64,000 nucleotides of DNA from Acinetobacter kyonggiensis (GCF_900107285.1 NZ_FNPK01000001.1:124001-188000); one strand, 5' to 3'. Positions 38,950-48,495 are shown, counted from the stretch's first letter. Made by a program: numbers and translations. Notes: generated from the letters alone by a model not told the origin.

Positions 38950-39619
38950 ACTGGCTCAAATCAGTCTATTTTTATCTCGATGGTCTATAAAAGTAGACGG
39001 GTTGCAAAACACTCAATATTTTATAAATGCTGTAATAGCTTGCACTAACTTTTAAAATGAGGGCTAATCAAGCAAAGTACGCTGAGATCATTCACGAGTC
39101 ATAAAAAGCAGTCTTTCCAAAGCCTAAACTATGCCCTTCACCCAAACAGCAACAATCAGCACGACCTAAATCGCAAGATATGATTTCAGCTGATCGTGAT
39201 GAAAAATTGACCTTAAACAACAGCAATAATCCTGCATAGATCTGCAAAGTATCACGAACTAAATCGGTAAAATAAACAAAAGAGAGGTTCGATTTTTCAA
39301 TTTTTACTCAGTACATCGCTGATATTTTATTTTTAGCATTGGCTATAAAAGCATAACCCGAGTTCTGCTTCCTGCAAAACTCGGGTTCATAAGGTTGTGC
39401 TTTCAAAATTTGTTTTTATTCTGTTGTGGCTATCCATTGCTGCATCATATCCATGATGACTATCCACCAGCATCATCTTCCATAATGGGATGTTCCGTTC
39501 CCAACTCCTTGGCTGATGTGTGCATACTAAGTAAAATTTTAAAAAAGGACTATTCGCCATAGACCTAAATCAATGTAAGCCATTTCGTACACTATTCCCC
39601 TAATCCCCCGATCATCACT
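38937..39619. other. gap with two coding-like minus-strand fragments
   Basis: There is no intact gene. The minus strand is stop-free from 39307 to a stop at 39092 (71 codons). It is also stop-free from near 39540 to a stop at 39387 (in-frame ATG 39476, 29 residues). A 10-bp hairpin (39355-39387, AACCCGAGTT/AACTCGGGTT) sits directly after the second fragment. See findings. Confidence 0.4.
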
Positions 39620-40747
39620 TTAAGGCACTTTAGTCTCATTTTTATAATCCTGTGCAATTTCATCGGTGACTATTTTTTCTTCCTTTTCTGCTTGTTCAAT
39701 TCCTTCTTGAATAGCTTGCTGTGCCTCTTGTTCATCTGCATCGGTTTGTTCAAGCTCTTCTTGAATCTGATCAAAAATACGCCCTGTTTGTAAAACAACA
39801 TGTACGGGAAAATGATCCGACCCAATATGGGGCAAGCGATTCATTTCAACTAGAGCAAAATCAGTACTATGAAACACATGATCTAAAGACCATCTAAGCA
39901 GCGGGTAATCGGCATGAAAAGTATTGACATAATGTCGACCCACACGCGGATCGAGTAAGCCACTAATGCGTTGAAAAAGCCGTGTTGTCCGTGACCATGC
40001 CACATCATTCAAATCGCCCATCACAATACAGCTTTGATCCAAATCTTTAACTTGATCCCCCACAATCAGCAGTTCTGCATCACGTAAGGTTGAATCTTTG
40101 GCTTCAGTTGGACTGGGCGGTTTCGGATGCAAACAATAGAGCTGCACGGGTTGACCTGAACGCAAAATTACCGTGGTATGAATTGAAGGGATTTCATCAC
40201 TTAAAATAAACTTAATTTCAGCGTCTTTTAATTCAAGACGACTATATAAATGCATGCCATACAAATTATCCAAGGGCACAGGGACACGATACGGATAATC
40301 TTTTTCAATCACTGCCAGTTCATTTTGCCAAGTTTGATCTGACTCTAAAGTCAGGACTAAATCGGGTTGGTGTTGCCGAATCTGTTCAATCAACAAGTGA
40401 TATTGCTGATTTGGCGTCAGTACATTGGACACAATCACCGAGATTTGCTGCTTTGAATTCAACTGATTTTGACGAACCTGCTTGACCTGCTTTTTCCAAA
40501 TAAAGGTATAAGGCAGCACCATTTTCAGTTGATAAGCCAGTGCTGCAATTAAGGCAATAAAAATAAGTTCCCGCCAGATATCCCACGGCTGATCCCAGAC
40601 TAACAACAGGACAAAGGCAATTAACCCCAAAACTAAAATTTGTAAGCGTGGAAAATCTGCACCGCGAAACCACCATTCATCACGTGGAATGAGTGACCAA
40701 AAGCTCAACCAAATCACCACAACAGCTAACGCTTCTACCCAGATCAT
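39620..40747 (-). CDS. endonuclease/exonuclease/phosphatase-family membrane protein
   Basis: A 375-residue protein with three N-terminal hydrophobic helices (about residues 5-85) and a C-terminal EEP-fold domain. Hallmark residues are visible in ESDQTW, MGDLNDVAW and GSDHFPVHV. The tail (about 335-375) is Glu/Gln-rich. The orientation puts the catalytic domain probably on the periplasmic side. In relatives this family covers DNases, phosphodiesterases and phospholipase/sphingomyelinase-like enzymes; the substrate is not known. Confidence 0.78.
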   Translation of the reverse strand: MIWVEALAVVVIWLSFWSLIPRDEWWFRGADFPRLQILVLGLIAFVLLLVWDQPWDIWRELIFIALIAALAYQLKMVLPYTFIWKKQVKQVRQNQLNSKQQISVIVSNVLTPNQQYHLLIEQIRQHQPDLVLTLESDQTWQNELAVIEKDYPYRVPVPLDNLYGMHLYSRLELKDAEIKFILSDEIPSIHTTVILRSGQPVQLYCLHPKPPSPTEAKDSTLRDAELLIVGDQVKDLDQSCIVMGDLNDVAWSRTTRLFQRISGLLDPRVGRHYVNTFHADYPLLRWSLDHVFHSTDFALVEMNRLPHIGSDHFPVHVVLQTGRIFDQIQEELEQTDADEQEAQQAIQEGIEQAEKEEKIVTDEIAQDYKNETKVP

Positions 40748-40931
40748 GATGTACTTCTCTTATATTCTTAATTCTTTCATGATTCATAAATTTATATCAG
40801 TTTTGCATGTAACATAAACAAGATATATTACACAATAATATTGCTGTTTTCATTGTGTAGCGCTTGCAGTTGTGCGCTCTTTTGATACACTCGAATTTCC
40901 TTTTTATTTTAACGCACCGAGGCGAAGTGAC

Positions 40932-42053
40932 ATGAAAGTAGGTCTGGTCGGTTGGCGCGGGATGGTTGGTTCCGTCCTTATGCAACGTATGGTTGAAGAG
41001 AATGATTTTGCTCATTTTGAGCCATTCTATTTTTCTACCAGTAATGCAGGTGGTGAAGCCCCTGCTTTTGGTGGTAAGACTGCCCCAGCACTTATGGATG
41101 CATCAGACATTAATAGTCTGAAGCAAATGGATGTCATTATTACCTGCCAAGGTGGTGATTATACCTCTGAGGTTTTTCCGAAATTAAAAGCGGAAAACTG
41201 GAACGGTTACTGGATTGATGCTGCATCTACATTGCGTATGGATGATGAAGCGATCATTGTGCTTGATCCTGTCAACATGCACGTAATCAAAGACGGCTTA
41301 GTCAAAGGCACCAAAACCTTCGTCGGCGGTAACTGTACCGTTTCATTGATGCTAATGAGCATGGGCGCGCTTTACCAAAATAATTTGGTCGAGTGGATGA
41401 CTGCAATGACGTATCAAGCAGCATCAGGTGCTGGTGCACAAAACATGCGTGAATTGATTTCAGGTATGGGTTATTTATATAACAATACTAAAGATTTGTT
41501 AGATGATCCACGTTCACCAATCTTAGATATTGACTCTAAAATTGCAGACTTACAACGTGGTGAAGGCTTCCCTTCTGCAAACTTTGGCGTACCTTTAGCG
41601 GGTTCGCTCATTCCTTATATCGACAAACAGTTAGACAACGGTCAGTCAAAAGAAGAATGGAAAGCACAAGTTGAAACCAACAAAATTTTAGGTAATCAAC
41701 AAATTATCGTACCGATTGATGGTCACTGTGTACGTATTGGTGCCATGCGTTGCCACTCTCAAGCTTTAACATTGAAGTTAAAGAAAGATGTACCATTGGA
41801 TGAAATTGAAGACATGATTCGTCAATCCAACCCATGGGCAAAAGTGGTTCCAAATACCCGTGAAGCATCGATGACGGATCTTACACCTGTTGCAGTCACT
41901 GGTACTTTAACTGTTCCAGTTGGTCGTTTACGTAAACTCAATATGGGTAAAGAATACCTTGGTGCGTTCACTGTTGGCGATCAATTGCTTTGGGGGGCTG
42001 CGGAACCTTTACGCCGTATGCTGCGCATCTTAATTGAATATAAAAATGCGTAA
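40932..42053 (+). CDS. asd: aspartate-semialdehyde dehydrogenase
   Basis: Makes aspartate semialdehyde for lysine, threonine, methionine and diaminopimelate synthesis. [15 protein letters not shown] is the NADP-binding start (ATG 40932; an upstream open ATG at 40872 adds unlike residues). Catalytic Cys135 lies in [10 protein letters not shown], and the substrate-binding [16 protein letters not shown] region is intact. The 373-residue length is standard. First gene of the conserved asd-fimV-truA neighbourhood known in pseudomonads. Confidence 0.95.
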   Translation: MKVGLVGWRGMVGSVLMQRMVEENDFAHFEPFYFSTSNAGGEAPAFGGKTAPALMDASDINSLKQMDVIITCQGGDYTSEVFPKLKAENWNGYWIDAASTLRMDDEAIIVLDPVNMHVIKDGLVKGTKTFVGGNCTVSLMLMSMGALYQNNLVEWMTAMTYQAASGAGAQNMRELISGMGYLYNNTKDLLDDPRSPILDIDSKIADLQRGEGFPSANFGVPLAGSLIPYIDKQLDNGQSKEEWKAQVETNKILGNQQIIVPIDGHCVRIGAMRCHSQALTLKLKKDVPLDEIEDMIRQSNPWAKVVPNTREASMTDLTPVAVTGTLTVPVGRLRKLNMGKEYLGAFTVGDQLLWGAAEPLRRMLRILIEYKNA

Positions 42054-42073
42054 TTGCTAAAGATTCAAAAATC

Positions 42074-42103
42074 AAAAGCCGATCTATTGTGATCGGCTTT
42101 TTT
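42074..42103 (+). terminator. asd terminator
   Basis: Stem AAAAGCCGATC/GATCGGCTTTT with a 6-base loop and trailing T-run, 20 bases after the asd stop. Confidence 0.9.
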
Positions 42104-42195
42104 TATGTATTCTTTATGTTAATATTTTACAACTCTTCAACATCTCGTTAATCTACAACTTCGCAATGCGATACAAAACCGAGCTAAAGATTAAG

Positions 42196-43635
42196 ATGAC
42201 CGCATATAAAAAATTAAAGATCGCCATTTTAGCCATTATTGCTTCGCAGAATATTCATGCGATTACGATTGATCCTATTCAAATTCAATCTGCACCAGGT
42301 GAATTACTCTATGCTGAAATGAATTTCCGTCAAGCTGATCCAAATGCACAAATACAAGCCAGCTTGGCGACAGTCGACGAACTTCTTTCTTTAGGCGTAA
42401 CACATCAACCACCTGGACATCTTAATTTTTTTACCCGTCGCGATGGTTCGGGTAATGGCGTGATTACCATTACCTCTTCACGTCCACTGACCGAAGCTGA
42501 ACTCAATGTTATTATTAAAATTAAAGAAGGCAATGCAACGCGATTACAACATATCAAAACGCCACTGCAACGAAGCACGACCAATACTCAAGTCCGTACT
42601 CAAGGCAATGAAAAGCCTTTAACACCAATCAGCATTGTCAGTGAAAAAGAGATTGCTTTGCAACTCCCTGAAAGCACGCAATATCAAACTAAAAAAGTAG
42701 CAGTCATCGCACAACAATCATTTGAAGCACCATTAATGGTGCGCAAGACAGCTCCGCCTAGCCTCAATGCGAGCAGTTCTGCACCCATGCCGATCTCATC
42801 CATGACCATGCTTGCCCCTCAAGCTGTAACCTCAAAGGATGTCGTATCGATTAAACCCAATACAGTAACAGCACAGCAAAATACGGTAAAAAATCAGCCA
42901 AAAGCACCTAACACAATGCTCTCCGCAGACCCATTAGCGAAAAAATATGCAGAATCCCCGACTCCAAAAGGTACCGAGGCGAAAAAAATAAATAGTCCTA
43001 TGGAACAAGCTGCCACCAAAGTTAAAGCAGAATCATCTCCTGCTGCACAAAAACCTGTCCCACATCAAAATGCCCCAGCAATAACAGCGCAAAGCACAAA
43101 GCATGTGGTGCAATCCAATGAGTCTCTATGGGCAATCGCTTCACGTGTAGCCACTGAGCAAAATCGCCCGATTGGCGAAGTGATGAAACAAATCAAAACC
43201 AATAATGAACATGCTTTTATTCAAGGTGATATCAACCGTTTGCGTCGTGGCGTTGCCTTAAACCTCAACACAGGGAATCCTCAAAAAGAAGAGCAAAAAG
43301 TCAGTGTCACCAATGTAATGAATGCATCTTCTAAACAATCGGGTAAAGCCAAATATCGCTTAAATCAAGCGGAAATGAGCTTAGTCGCAGAGAAAGAACA
43401 AGATTCAGCCAGCGGTTCTGCTAAGAAGAACACAGAAAGAAATCAAACTTCAAACGAGTTATCATTAAAAGTTATGACATCTCGTAAAAAAACCGTTAAA
43501 TTACAGAGAAACGTAACACAGTTAGAATTGGCATTGCGTCACAAGGATCACAGAATTCAATTATTGAATACTCGTCTTGCCCAATTGCAACAACAATTGA
43601 AAGCACAACAAGTAGAGAAAAAGCCAACACACTAA
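42196..43635 (+). CDS. FimV N-terminal-half protein with LysM domain
   Basis: Cell-envelope protein of about 479 residues. A signal peptide ends near residue 22 (QNIHA). The FimV N-terminal domain follows (QSAPGELLYAEMNFRQADPN, then ASLATVDELLSLG). After a Pro/Ala/Thr-rich linker comes a LysM-like segment (VVQSNESLWAIASRV) and finally a coiled coil (LELALRHKDHRIQLLNTRLA). FimV is a polar hub for twitching motility in pseudomonads. Here the C-terminal FimV domain is encoded separately by the next gene. Use of the second ATG (42196) places the signal peptide correctly. Confidence 0.78.
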   Translation: MTAYKKLKIAILAIIASQNIHAITIDPIQIQSAPGELLYAEMNFRQADPNAQIQASLATVDELLSLGVTHQPPGHLNFFTRRDGSGNGVITITSSRPLTEAELNVIIKIKEGNATRLQHIKTPLQRSTTNTQVRTQGNEKPLTPISIVSEKEIALQLPESTQYQTKKVAVIAQQSFEAPLMVRKTAPPSLNASSSAPMPISSMTMLAPQAVTSKDVVSIKPNTVTAQQNTVKNQPKAPNTMLSADPLAKKYAESPTPKGTEAKKINSPMEQAATKVKAESSPAAQKPVPHQNAPAITAQSTKHVVQSNESLWAIASRVATEQNRPIGEVMKQIKTNNEHAFIQGDINRLRRGVALNLNTGNPQKEEQKVSVTNVMNASSKQSGKAKYRLNQAEMSLVAEKEQDSASGSAKKNTERNQTSNELSLKVMTSRKKTVKLQRNVTQLELALRHKDHRIQLLNTRLAQLQQQLKAQQVEKKPTH

Positions 43636-43704
43636 AGTGTTATACAATTTGATTTTTTGGATGAGTTTCATTGATAACAACTCAATCCTGTAAGGGGTAA
43701 CAAC

Positions 43705-45051
43705 ATGCTGATTTATGTGATTCCGTTTATATTGTTATTAGTGATCGCAGTTGTCCTAAAAAAGCGTGAAACCGGTAAACAAGCGGAACAAACTTCAACA
43801 GCGAAAGCGAAAAAAGTAAGCTCAACCAAAAAGACACCTCAAAAAACTCAAATTGTGTCAGATCCTGTGGTGGAAAAGAAAAAGACCACTGCTTTAGCTG
43901 AGGATGTGCGCAATAAAATTGGCACATTGATCAGCGCACACAATTTTTTTGCTGCTGAAGCACAAATTAATCAAGCATTAAATAAAGACAACTCACAGCA
44001 TGAGCTGTATTTATTATTACTCGATATTCACATCTTACAAAAAGATGAATTTGCAATTAACCAACTGATTAATCATTTACGTTCATTAGAACTAGACGAT
44101 TTTTTAGAGCAAGCACTGGCTAAAAAAGCAGCTCATGACCAACAAGCGCTAAGCTCTAGAGACACGATTGATTTCAAAATGGAATCATCCGCTCAAACGG
44201 CAATTGAACAACCGGCAGTTGAACAAAAAAATACTGCCGATTTTGATGCGCTTATGAGTAATAATTCTGCTGCGCCATCGGTAACGGCAAATGATGTATC
44301 TTTTGATCAGCTACAGCAAGAAACACGCCCAAGCCAAAAAGATCACGTTGAAGAAATTAAACCGTTAGATTTCAATACTTTTTCTCTTGATCAAGCGCCT
44401 ATCACAACTGCAAAAACCGAAGTGCCAATCTCAATAGTTGAAGAAATTAAACCTTTAGACTTTAGCAGTTTATCTTTAGACCCTACGCCAACCATTACAG
44501 CAAAACCAGAACCAACTCCTGTAGTAGAAGAAATCCAGCCTTTAGATTTCTCTTTTAGCCTAGATACGCCAGCAGTAGAACAGTCTGCTCAACCTGCTGA
44601 AGAGACTATTCCATTTGAAGTAGCAGCAGTTGAAGAAAAAGCTGAATTTGATTTTAATTTCTCTCTTACAGAAACCGTTGCGCCTGTTGAAGCAAAAACT
44701 GTTGCTGAAGAAACTACGCCGAGTTTAGATTTAGAATTTAATCTAGAACCTGCAACGCCAAACGAGCCACTATCTATAGAAACAGCGCCAGCGAAAAGCT
44801 CTGGTGTAAGTTTTGATATTAGCAATATCAGTTCATCTGCATCTCAAGCAGACCAAAATGATCCGCTCATGCTCTCCTTCCCTGAACTGATTGATGTGAA
44901 TGAAATTAGCCTGAATTTAGAGCTTGCAGCGCAATATATTCAATTAGGGGCCTTTGAGTCGGCACATGAGTTATTAATAGAGCATGAAGCTGAATATACC
45001 ACTGAACAACGCCAACAAGCAGATCAGTTACGCAATCAGATAGCATCTTAA
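43705..45051 (+). CDS. FimV C-terminal-half protein, membrane-anchored
   Basis: A 448-residue protein with an N-terminal transmembrane helix (about 2-17) and basic segment. A TPR-like region follows (FAAEAQINQALNKDNSQHELYLLLLDI), then a long acidic linker with the repeated motif VEEIKPLDF (three times, the last as VEEIQPLDF). A C-terminal FimV domain (SLNLELAAQYIQLGAFESAHELLIEHEAEY) ends the protein. It is in the same frame as the previous gene, 69 bases downstream, with its own GTAAGGGG site. Together the two cover what is one protein in pseudomonads. Confidence 0.75.
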   Translation: MLIYVIPFILLLVIAVVLKKRETGKQAEQTSTAKAKKVSSTKKTPQKTQIVSDPVVEKKKTTALAEDVRNKIGTLISAHNFFAAEAQINQALNKDNSQHELYLLLLDIHILQKDEFAINQLINHLRSLELDDFLEQALAKKAAHDQQALSSRDTIDFKMESSAQTAIEQPAVEQKNTADFDALMSNNSAAPSVTANDVSFDQLQQETRPSQKDHVEEIKPLDFNTFSLDQAPITTAKTEVPISIVEEIKPLDFSSLSLDPTPTITAKPEPTPVVEEIQPLDFSFSLDTPAVEQSAQPAEETIPFEVAAVEEKAEFDFNFSLTETVAPVEAKTVAEETTPSLDLEFNLEPATPNEPLSIETAPAKSSGVSFDISNISSSASQADQNDPLMLSFPELIDVNEISLNLELAAQYIQLGAFESAHELLIEHEAEYTTEQRQQADQLRNQIAS

Positions 45052-45070
45052 GTTATTTCGCTCTACTATA

Positions 45071-45097
45071 AAGCAGTCATCATTGACTGCTTTTTTA
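45071..45097 (+). terminator. terminator directly upstream of asparaginase ATG
   Basis: Stem AAGCAGTCA/TGACTGCTT with a 4-base loop and a six-T tail. The asparaginase start codon (45100) comes three bases after the tail, so it leaves no normal ribosome binding site. Confidence 0.75.
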
Positions 45098-45099
45098 TT

Positions 45100-46068
45100 A
45101 TGAAAAAAATAGCCTTAATTTATATGGGGGGAACCTTTGGCTGTATTGGCGAGCCACTCAGCCCAATGCCTGCTGAAGATTTTATTCCCCAGCTACAACG
45201 CATTCTTCCGTTACAGCTTGAAATTGAATGTTTTGTTGCACCCAGCATTAAAGACAGTAGCGCCTGTACTGCAACGGACTGGCTTAAACTCATTCAGCTG
45301 ATTCAAAGCCTACAACTTAAATATTATCAGCATTTTGTCGTGATTCACGGCACAGACACCCTAAGCTATGCCAGCGCAACGCTGGCACACTTTATCGGTC
45401 AATCTGCTCATGTGGTATTAACTGGTAGCCAATATCCGTTATTAAATGTCTCGGGTACACAAACCCGCAAATTTACCGATGCTATGGATAACCTGAATTT
45501 TGCTCTGGATGCGGTAGTGACCACGCCAGTGGGTGTCTATTTGGCCTTTCAGCACCAACTGCTTCATGCGCAAACTGCGCTAAAACAACATACAACGGAA
45601 TTAAATGCTTTTGCAGGTCAAAATGTCCAAGTAAATTTGGCAACGATTCAGCATAGCTATATCGTGCATGAACATGATATTGAGAAGGCAGCAGAATTCA
45701 ACTGCCTAAGTTTAATGCTGCAACCGCTAGCAATCGAACAACACATCACGAACTTAAAAAATTTACAGCAACACGCCCCTCATGCGCTGATCTTACAGGG
45801 CTTTGGTACAGGTAATTTAGCCGTCAATGCAGAGTTCATCTCTACACTTCAGGCCATTCAAACGCAAGGTTGTGCCATCATTCTCACCACGCAAGTACCT
45901 TTTGGCACGATTGATCAACGCTATGCCATCAGTGAGTGGACACAATATGCCAATATCATTGTCAGTGATTGCTTAAGCCATGCAGATCTTTATGCAAAAA
46001 CACTGAAAATGTATTTACAATATGACCGCGTAGACCAGTGGCATGCTCACTGGCATGATTCAATATAA
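45100..46068 (+). CDS. L-asparaginase
   Basis: Hydrolyses asparagine to aspartate and ammonia. The 322-residue cytoplasmic form lacks a signal peptide. It has the nucleophile Thr12 in MGGTFG and the second catalytic segment HGTDTLSYA (Thr-Asp). Its start lies on the tail of a terminator hairpin with no Shine-Dalgarno, but starting later would remove Thr12, so this start must be right. Sits between the FimV genes and truA, 12 bases before truA. Confidence 0.88.
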   Translation: MKKIALIYMGGTFGCIGEPLSPMPAEDFIPQLQRILPLQLEIECFVAPSIKDSSACTATDWLKLIQLIQSLQLKYYQHFVVIHGTDTLSYASATLAHFIGQSAHVVLTGSQYPLLNVSGTQTRKFTDAMDNLNFALDAVVTTPVGVYLAFQHQLLHAQTALKQHTTELNAFAGQNVQVNLATIQHSYIVHEHDIEKAAEFNCLSLMLQPLAIEQHITNLKNLQQHAPHALILQGFGTGNLAVNAEFISTLQAIQTQGCAIILTTQVPFGTIDQRYAISEWTQYANIIVSDCLSHADLYAKTLKMYLQYDRVDQWHAHWHDSI

Positions 46069-46080
46069 ATAGAGGTAAAT

Positions 46081-46878
46081 ATGCAGCGTTTTGCGGTCGG
46101 TATTGAGTTTTCTGGGGTTGAGTATCGAGGTTGGCAAACCCAGCAAGCGGGTGTCCGCAGTGTGCAAGAAACCATTGAAACTGTGCTGAGTAAAATTGCC
46201 AATGAACCAATCATTATTCAGGGCGCTGGACGAACCGATGCTGGTGTACATGCGACGAATATGGTTGCACATTTTGATACTTCTGCGATTCGTCCACTGC
46301 GGGGCTGGCTCATGGGGGCAAATAGCACTTTACCCAAAGACATTGCTATCCAATGGATTAAAGCGGTGGATACGGATTTTCATGCTCGTTTTAAAGCACA
46401 ATCACGACGTTACCGTTATGTCATCTACAATTCAGCTAGCCGACCTGCACTGCTTTATCAACAAGTCACCCATGCCTATTACCCACTTGATGTGGATAAA
46501 ATGATTGAAGCTGCGAAAAAATTTGAAGGAACCCATAACTTTGAAAGCTTTCGTGCCAGCTCTTGTCAATCTAAGCAACCTATACGTCATGTGAGCCATT
46601 GCCGTTTAATTCGTCATGGTTGTTATTTAGTGCTCGATATTCAAGCCGATGGTTTTTTACATCATATGGTGCGTAACATCGTGGGATGCTTGCTCGAAGT
46701 TGGACAAGGCATGTATGAAATTGACCATATTGACACAATTTTTGCCGCTGAAAACCGTAAAGCAGCAGGGATTACGGCCCCACCTGATGGCTTATATTTT
46801 ATTCAAGCACATTACCCAGAACAATTTGATTTACCTCAAGCACCTTTAGGCCCACATTGGTTAAATATGCCTGAATAA
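46081..46878 (+). CDS. truA: tRNA pseudouridine synthase A
   Basis: Modifies uridines 38-40 in the tRNA anticodon arm. The 265-residue protein has the catalytic Asp53 in GAGRTDAGVHA, followed by an RYRYVIYN segment and the DGFLHHMVRNIVG motif. Length and start are standard. Conserved neighbour of asd/fimV, reached through the asparaginase gene with a 12-base gap. Confidence 0.95.
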   Translation: MQRFAVGIEFSGVEYRGWQTQQAGVRSVQETIETVLSKIANEPIIIQGAGRTDAGVHATNMVAHFDTSAIRPLRGWLMGANSTLPKDIAIQWIKAVDTDFHARFKAQSRRYRYVIYNSASRPALLYQQVTHAYYPLDVDKMIEAAKKFEGTHNFESFRASSCQSKQPIRHVSHCRLIRHGCYLVLDIQADGFLHHMVRNIVGCLLEVGQGMYEIDHIDTIFAAENRKAAGITAPPDGLYFIQAHYPEQFDLPQAPLGPHWLNMPE

Positions 46879-46881
46879 TAC

Positions 46882-46969
46882 AATCCCTCCCGACCTCCCT
46901 TTTTGAAGGGAGGAGTTTCCTCTACTTTTTTAAAGATAAGGAACACTGTTTCGCAAGAGGGAGGGATTT
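46882..46969. repeat. AATCCCnCC-ended palindromic intergenic repeat, copy B
   Basis: An 88-bp block between truA and the AraC gene. It has inverted ends AATCCCTCCC and GGGAGGGATT and a CTCCCTTTTTGAAGGGAG-type hairpin. Its first 35 bases match the reverse complement of the block at 2009-2080 with few changes. It is probably a REP-like dispersed palindrome. Confidence 0.7.
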
Positions 46970-46971
46970 AA

Positions 46972-47982
46972 TTAACGCTGCTTACGCTTTCGATACTCTA
47001 CTGGCGTTTCATTGGTCCAACGCTTAAACGCACGATAGAAGGTACTCGGTTCTGAAAAACCAGTTAAATACACAATTCGCTCCACACTTTCAGCAGTATT
47101 GGCCAATAATTTTTTCGCCAAACGACAACGATAATCCGAAAGAATTTGCTGAAAACTAGTATGCGCCTCACTGAGCTGCGTGCGTAAACGACGTGGCGTA
47201 ATATTTAAATGGGTGGCAACTGTTTCTAAAGTAGTTTCACCGCTTTCCAAAGTCGAACCAATGGCACGGCGAACCTCACCGACCAAATCATAGCGTGCAA
47301 GCTCTTGTAGCTTTTCCAGTGCCAATTGCTCATGTAGTTGTAATAACTCAGGTTCTGCCTGCCACAATTGGTACTCTAAAATGGCTGGGTCAAAATACAA
47401 ACGGGTTTCTTTTTGCCCCAAACTGACAGGACACTCATAGACCCGAAAATATTCGTCGTCAAAAGCCCCCTGACTAAAATTAAAATCGATGTAAATCGGG
47501 TTGAAACGACCTTCGGTAATAAATTTAAAGAAACGTAAGATTCCTGACATGGCACATTCAGAAAAATGACGATTGACCAAATGGTCTACCCAAGCCCCTT
47601 GTTCACCATTGGTAAGATAGCAACGACCATCCTCAAGCACCAGTTTGGCATGAAATGCATCACTGATCAGCCGTTGATAGGCCAATGCTCGCTTTAGTCC
47701 CTCACCAAAGTTTTCACTTGAGATGAATAGATGTTCGATCACCTGTCCACGATATAAAGGCAAGTGTTCACCTAAGTGCAAACCAATATCAGGATCACGA
47801 CTGACCTCCTCTGCTGCTACCCAAAAGGCATATTGGGCACTGAGCGGAGTACGATCATTGGTTTCGACCTGATTTAAGGCGACACCAGCTTTTGTTAAAA
47901 TTTCTTCGGTTGGCAAACCCGAACGACGAATCGCTTGGTAACCCAATCGTAAAACAACCGATGCATCAGTTAGCTGACCCAC
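46972..47982 (-). CDS. AraC-family regulator (OruR-like)
   Basis: A 336-residue regulator with an N-terminal arabinose-binding-type ligand domain (family segment GQVIEHLFISSENFGEGL) and a C-terminal AraC double helix-turn-helix ending FSEPSTFYRAFKRWTNETPVEYR. This layout is that of OruR/Anr-type AraC regulators of amino-acid or lipid catabolism. No adjacent target gene is obvious. Its stop codon lies 2 bases from the repeat block. Confidence 0.88.
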   Translation of the reverse strand: MGQLTDASVVLRLGYQAIRRSGLPTEEILTKAGVALNQVETNDRTPLSAQYAFWVAAEEVSRDPDIGLHLGEHLPLYRGQVIEHLFISSENFGEGLKRALAYQRLISDAFHAKLVLEDGRCYLTNGEQGAWVDHLVNRHFSECAMSGILRFFKFITEGRFNPIYIDFNFSQGAFDDEYFRVYECPVSLGQKETRLYFDPAILEYQLWQAEPELLQLHEQLALEKLQELARYDLVGEVRRAIGSTLESGETTLETVATHLNITPRRLRTQLSEAHTSFQQILSDYRCRLAKKLLANTAESVERIVYLTGFSEPSTFYRAFKRWTNETPVEYRKRKQR

Positions 47983-48150
47983 GCCAAGACCTTCCTTGTA
48001 TGTTCTTCATTTATACTTAAAAAGATTAATTTTAGATTAACTGTGATTGACCGAACTGACAACAGAACAATGCTGTTTTTTGTAGAAAATATTTAAATGT
48101 ATGGTTCGCTTATTTAACTGACAGATGATCGGGCAACGCCCCATTCCGCC

Positions 48151-48179
48151 TTGTTTTATGCAAAAAAATTGACTATAAT
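48151..48179 (+). promoter_or_regulatory. infA promoter
   Basis: A -35 TTGTTT (48151-48156) and a perfect -10 TATAAT (48174-48179) are 17 bp apart. The -10 ends 33 bases upstream of the infA ATG. Confidence 0.75.
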
Positions 48180-48212
48180 TTGCGCCTTCCCAATTTGATC
48201 ATCAGGTAGGCT

Positions 48213-48434
48213 ATGGCCAATAAAGAGGAACTCATCGAGTTCGAAGGCGTTGTCACCGAAACGCTTCCTAATACTATGTTCCGTGTACGTTTAGAAAACG
48301 GTCACGAAGTCATTGCTCACATCTCTGGTAAAATGCGCAAACACTATATTCGTATTTTGACTGGCGACAGTGTTAAAGTAGAAATGACTCCTTATGATTT
48401 GACCAAGGGTCGTATTACTTATCGTGCACGCTAA
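48213..48434 (+). CDS. infA: translation initiation factor IF-1
   Basis: A 73-residue S1/OB-fold protein binding the ribosomal A site during initiation. It starts [23 protein letters not shown] and contains the conserved [19 protein letters not shown] stretch. Length matches the family (72-73). It is flanked by its own promoter and terminator. Confidence 0.97.
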   Translation: MANKEELIEFEGVVTETLPNTMFRVRLENGHEVIAHISGKMRKHYIRILTGDSVKVEMTPYDLTKGRITYRAR

Positions 48435-48448
48435 GTTTTAGCGCAAGC

Positions 48449-48475
48449 AAAAGCCACTTTAAAGTGGCTTTTTTT
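48449..48475 (+). terminator. infA terminator
   Basis: A palindromic hairpin AAAAGCCACTTT/AAAGTGGCTTTT followed by more T, 15 bases after the infA stop; it probably also serves the convergent gene at 48496. Confidence 0.9.
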
Positions 48476-48495
48476 ATAATATTCAACACTGAAAA

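Noticed and set aside
40872-40931. 20-residue extension of Asd
   Set aside because: [10 protein letters not shown] at 40932 is the conserved N-terminus, and the extension has no family similarity.
42196-43704. FimV split as a sequencing frameshift
   Set aside because: The two genes are in the same frame, and the second has its own membrane helix and ribosome binding site, so a simple indel does not explain the split; a nonsense change remains possible.
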